A stretch of 5,963 nucleotides of DNA from Brevundimonas sp. UBA7635 (GTDB lineage Bacteria; Pseudomonadota; Alphaproteobacteria; Caulobacterales; Caulobacteraceae), in assembly GCA_002483865.1 (NCBI GenBank), contig DLIT01000074.1:700-6662 (forward strand), given 5' to 3'. The notes below the pieces were generated by a model that was given only the letters and a program-made list of their open reading frames with translations, did not search any database and was not told where the DNA came from. Numbering within the stretch: the first letter of the stretch is position 1; each line of letters begins with the position of its first letter. Of this stretch, positions 5,215-5,963 are shown piece by piece. Position numbers and translations under genes: made by a program.

Positions 5215-5694
5215 TCACGCTCCGCTGGACTGTTTCGACAAGGTCGAGGCTGTCAGCCTCAGGGCCCCGTCTTCGTAGGACACAATGCGTAGAGAGGTCA
5301 GACTTATTCCGGCCTGATCAAGAGCCTCCAGCCAGATCATGGCGTGGTGCGGATCGATCCGATTCGCTTCGATCGTCACGCTGCCGTGGGGGCCAGCGTC
5401 GATCTGCGGGTAGATGTCGGCCTTTCGTCCGGCGGGCTCCAGCGCCGCGCGCAGATCAGCGGGCATCCGGGCCTGATCTTGCTGTGCCACTTCAAGCCTG
5501 TGCGTCAGTAAGGCCAACTGCTGCTCAGCTGTATGGCGCCGTACAGACGCCTGATCACGCGCCGCCCGCAGGGGCTGGACTACACAATACCACATGCCAA
5601 CTGCGAGGATGAGGGCCGTCATGGCTCCCAGCATGACCTGCTCACGCCGCGAGCGCCCGGACCACCAAAGCATCAGTTGAGATATGGCCTTCAT
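5215..5694 (-). CDS. gspM: Type II secretion system protein M
   Basis: This 159-residue protein has the GspM architecture: a short cytoplasmic N-terminus with WWSGRSRREQVM (10-21), one membrane helix at about 22-39, the QPLRAARDQ motif (40-48), and a periplasmic helix or coiled coil at about 45-76. A small C-terminal ferredoxin-like domain follows, with MIWLEALDQAGISLTSLRI (119-137). GspM partners GspL in the inner-membrane platform that links the GspE ATPase to pseudopilus assembly. The start at 5694 is chosen because its ATG overlaps the gspL stop as TGATG and GAGG lies seven bases upstream; a start at 5721 would add nine residues and lacks this coupling. It appears to be the last gene of the cluster on this side, since the convergent DUF892 gene follows and no gspN is present here. 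Confidence 0.88.
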   Translation of the reverse strand: MKAISQLMLWWSGRSRREQVMLGAMTALILAVGMWYCVVQPLRAARDQASVRRHTAEQQLALLTHRLEVAQQDQARMPADLRAALEPAGRKADIYPQIDAGPHGSVTIEANRIDPHHAMIWLEALDQAGISLTSLRIVSYEDGALRLTASTLSKQSSGA

Positions 5695-5963
5695 CACAGC
5701 GCCTCGACGGTAAAGGCGCACAGGGTCCTGCCCGCCTCCTGGCTGACATCACATTGGCTCAGCGACAGGCCCCGCTGGGCCAGGGCCTCGCGCAGGCTCT
5801 CGACGCTTTCGGCCGAGGGCAGATAGACAATGCCACGCGCCTGGCGGCCGCTGGCGTCAAACTCGGCCAGCTTTGCGCCCGAAACGGCTGGCAGGGCCTG
5901 GGCCATGGCCGCCAGCACCCTGCCCTGTCCGCCCGCTGGCGGTGCCAGAGCCAGGTCGCGCTC
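5694..5963 (-). CDS. gspL: Type II secretion system protein L (C-terminal fragment at window edge)
   Basis: The last 89 codons of a minus-strand gene enter from the right edge and stop at 5694. The stretch contains a periplasmic GspL-like C-terminal domain: a helix (VLAAMAQALPAVSGAKLAEF), strand (ARGIVYLPSAES), helix (VESLREALAQRG) and strand (LSLSQCDV, TLCAFTVEAL), a ferredoxin-like pattern that dimerises with GspM. The family call rests on this fold pattern together with the gspM gene immediately downstream, joined by a one-base TGATG overlap. The N-terminal actin-like cytoplasmic domain and membrane helix lie outside the window. The GTG at 5918 is an internal valine, not a start. Confidence 0.82.
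   Translation of the reverse strand, partial: ERDLALAPPAGGQGRVLAAMAQALPAVSGAKLAEFDASGRQARGIVYLPSAESVESLREALAQRGLSLSQCDVSQEAGRTLCAFTVEAL

Overview
The window looks like chromosomal DNA of a high-GC alphaproteobacterium, most likely a member of the Caulobacteraceae (Caulobacter or Brevundimonas type). This rests on recalled family resemblance and on a textbook EcfG/SigT-type stress promoter (GGAAC-N17-CGTT). No search was run. I see no transposon, CRISPR array, tRNA or rRNA. Coding density is high and the longest gene-free stretch is about 250 bases.

Layout from left to right. (1) 1-641, minus strand: the N-terminal part of a caa3-type CtaG cytochrome c oxidase assembly membrane protein that runs off the left edge. 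(2) 642-754: a divergent intergenic region holding a palindrome and the EcfG-type promoter. (3) 755-2309, plus strand: a two-gene overlapping operon of a polymerase-beta-fold nucleotidyltransferase and a calcineurin-like metallophosphoesterase. (4) 2402-2659, plus strand: a small unrecognised 85-residue protein, preceded by a possible 20-codon leader ORF. (5) 4404-2684, minus strand: a DUF2231 membrane protein and a sorbosone-dehydrogenase-like PQQ sugar dehydrogenase lipoprotein, joined by an ATGA overlap. (6) 4405-4655: a divergent regulatory region with several inverted repeats. (7) 4656-5174, plus strand: a ferritin-like DUF892 (YciE/YciF) protein. (8) 5963-5215, minus strand: the end of a type II secretion operon, the gspL C-terminus and gspM, joined by a TGATG overlap.

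The most interesting unit is the nucleotidyltransferase-metallophosphoesterase pair. Both proteins keep their metal-binding catalytic residues. They are translationally coupled and lie directly behind a full-consensus general-stress promoter whose -35 box sits at the tip of a palindrome. A group-adding enzyme made together with a phosphoesterase suggests an add-and-remove pair (nucleotidylation of a protein, RNA or small molecule and its reversal), but the substrate cannot be read from sequence. DUF892 proteins are also commonly stress-induced, so part of the window may belong to the general stress response. The CtaG, sugar dehydrogenase and type II secretion genes look like ordinary respiration, periplasmic oxidation and export functions.
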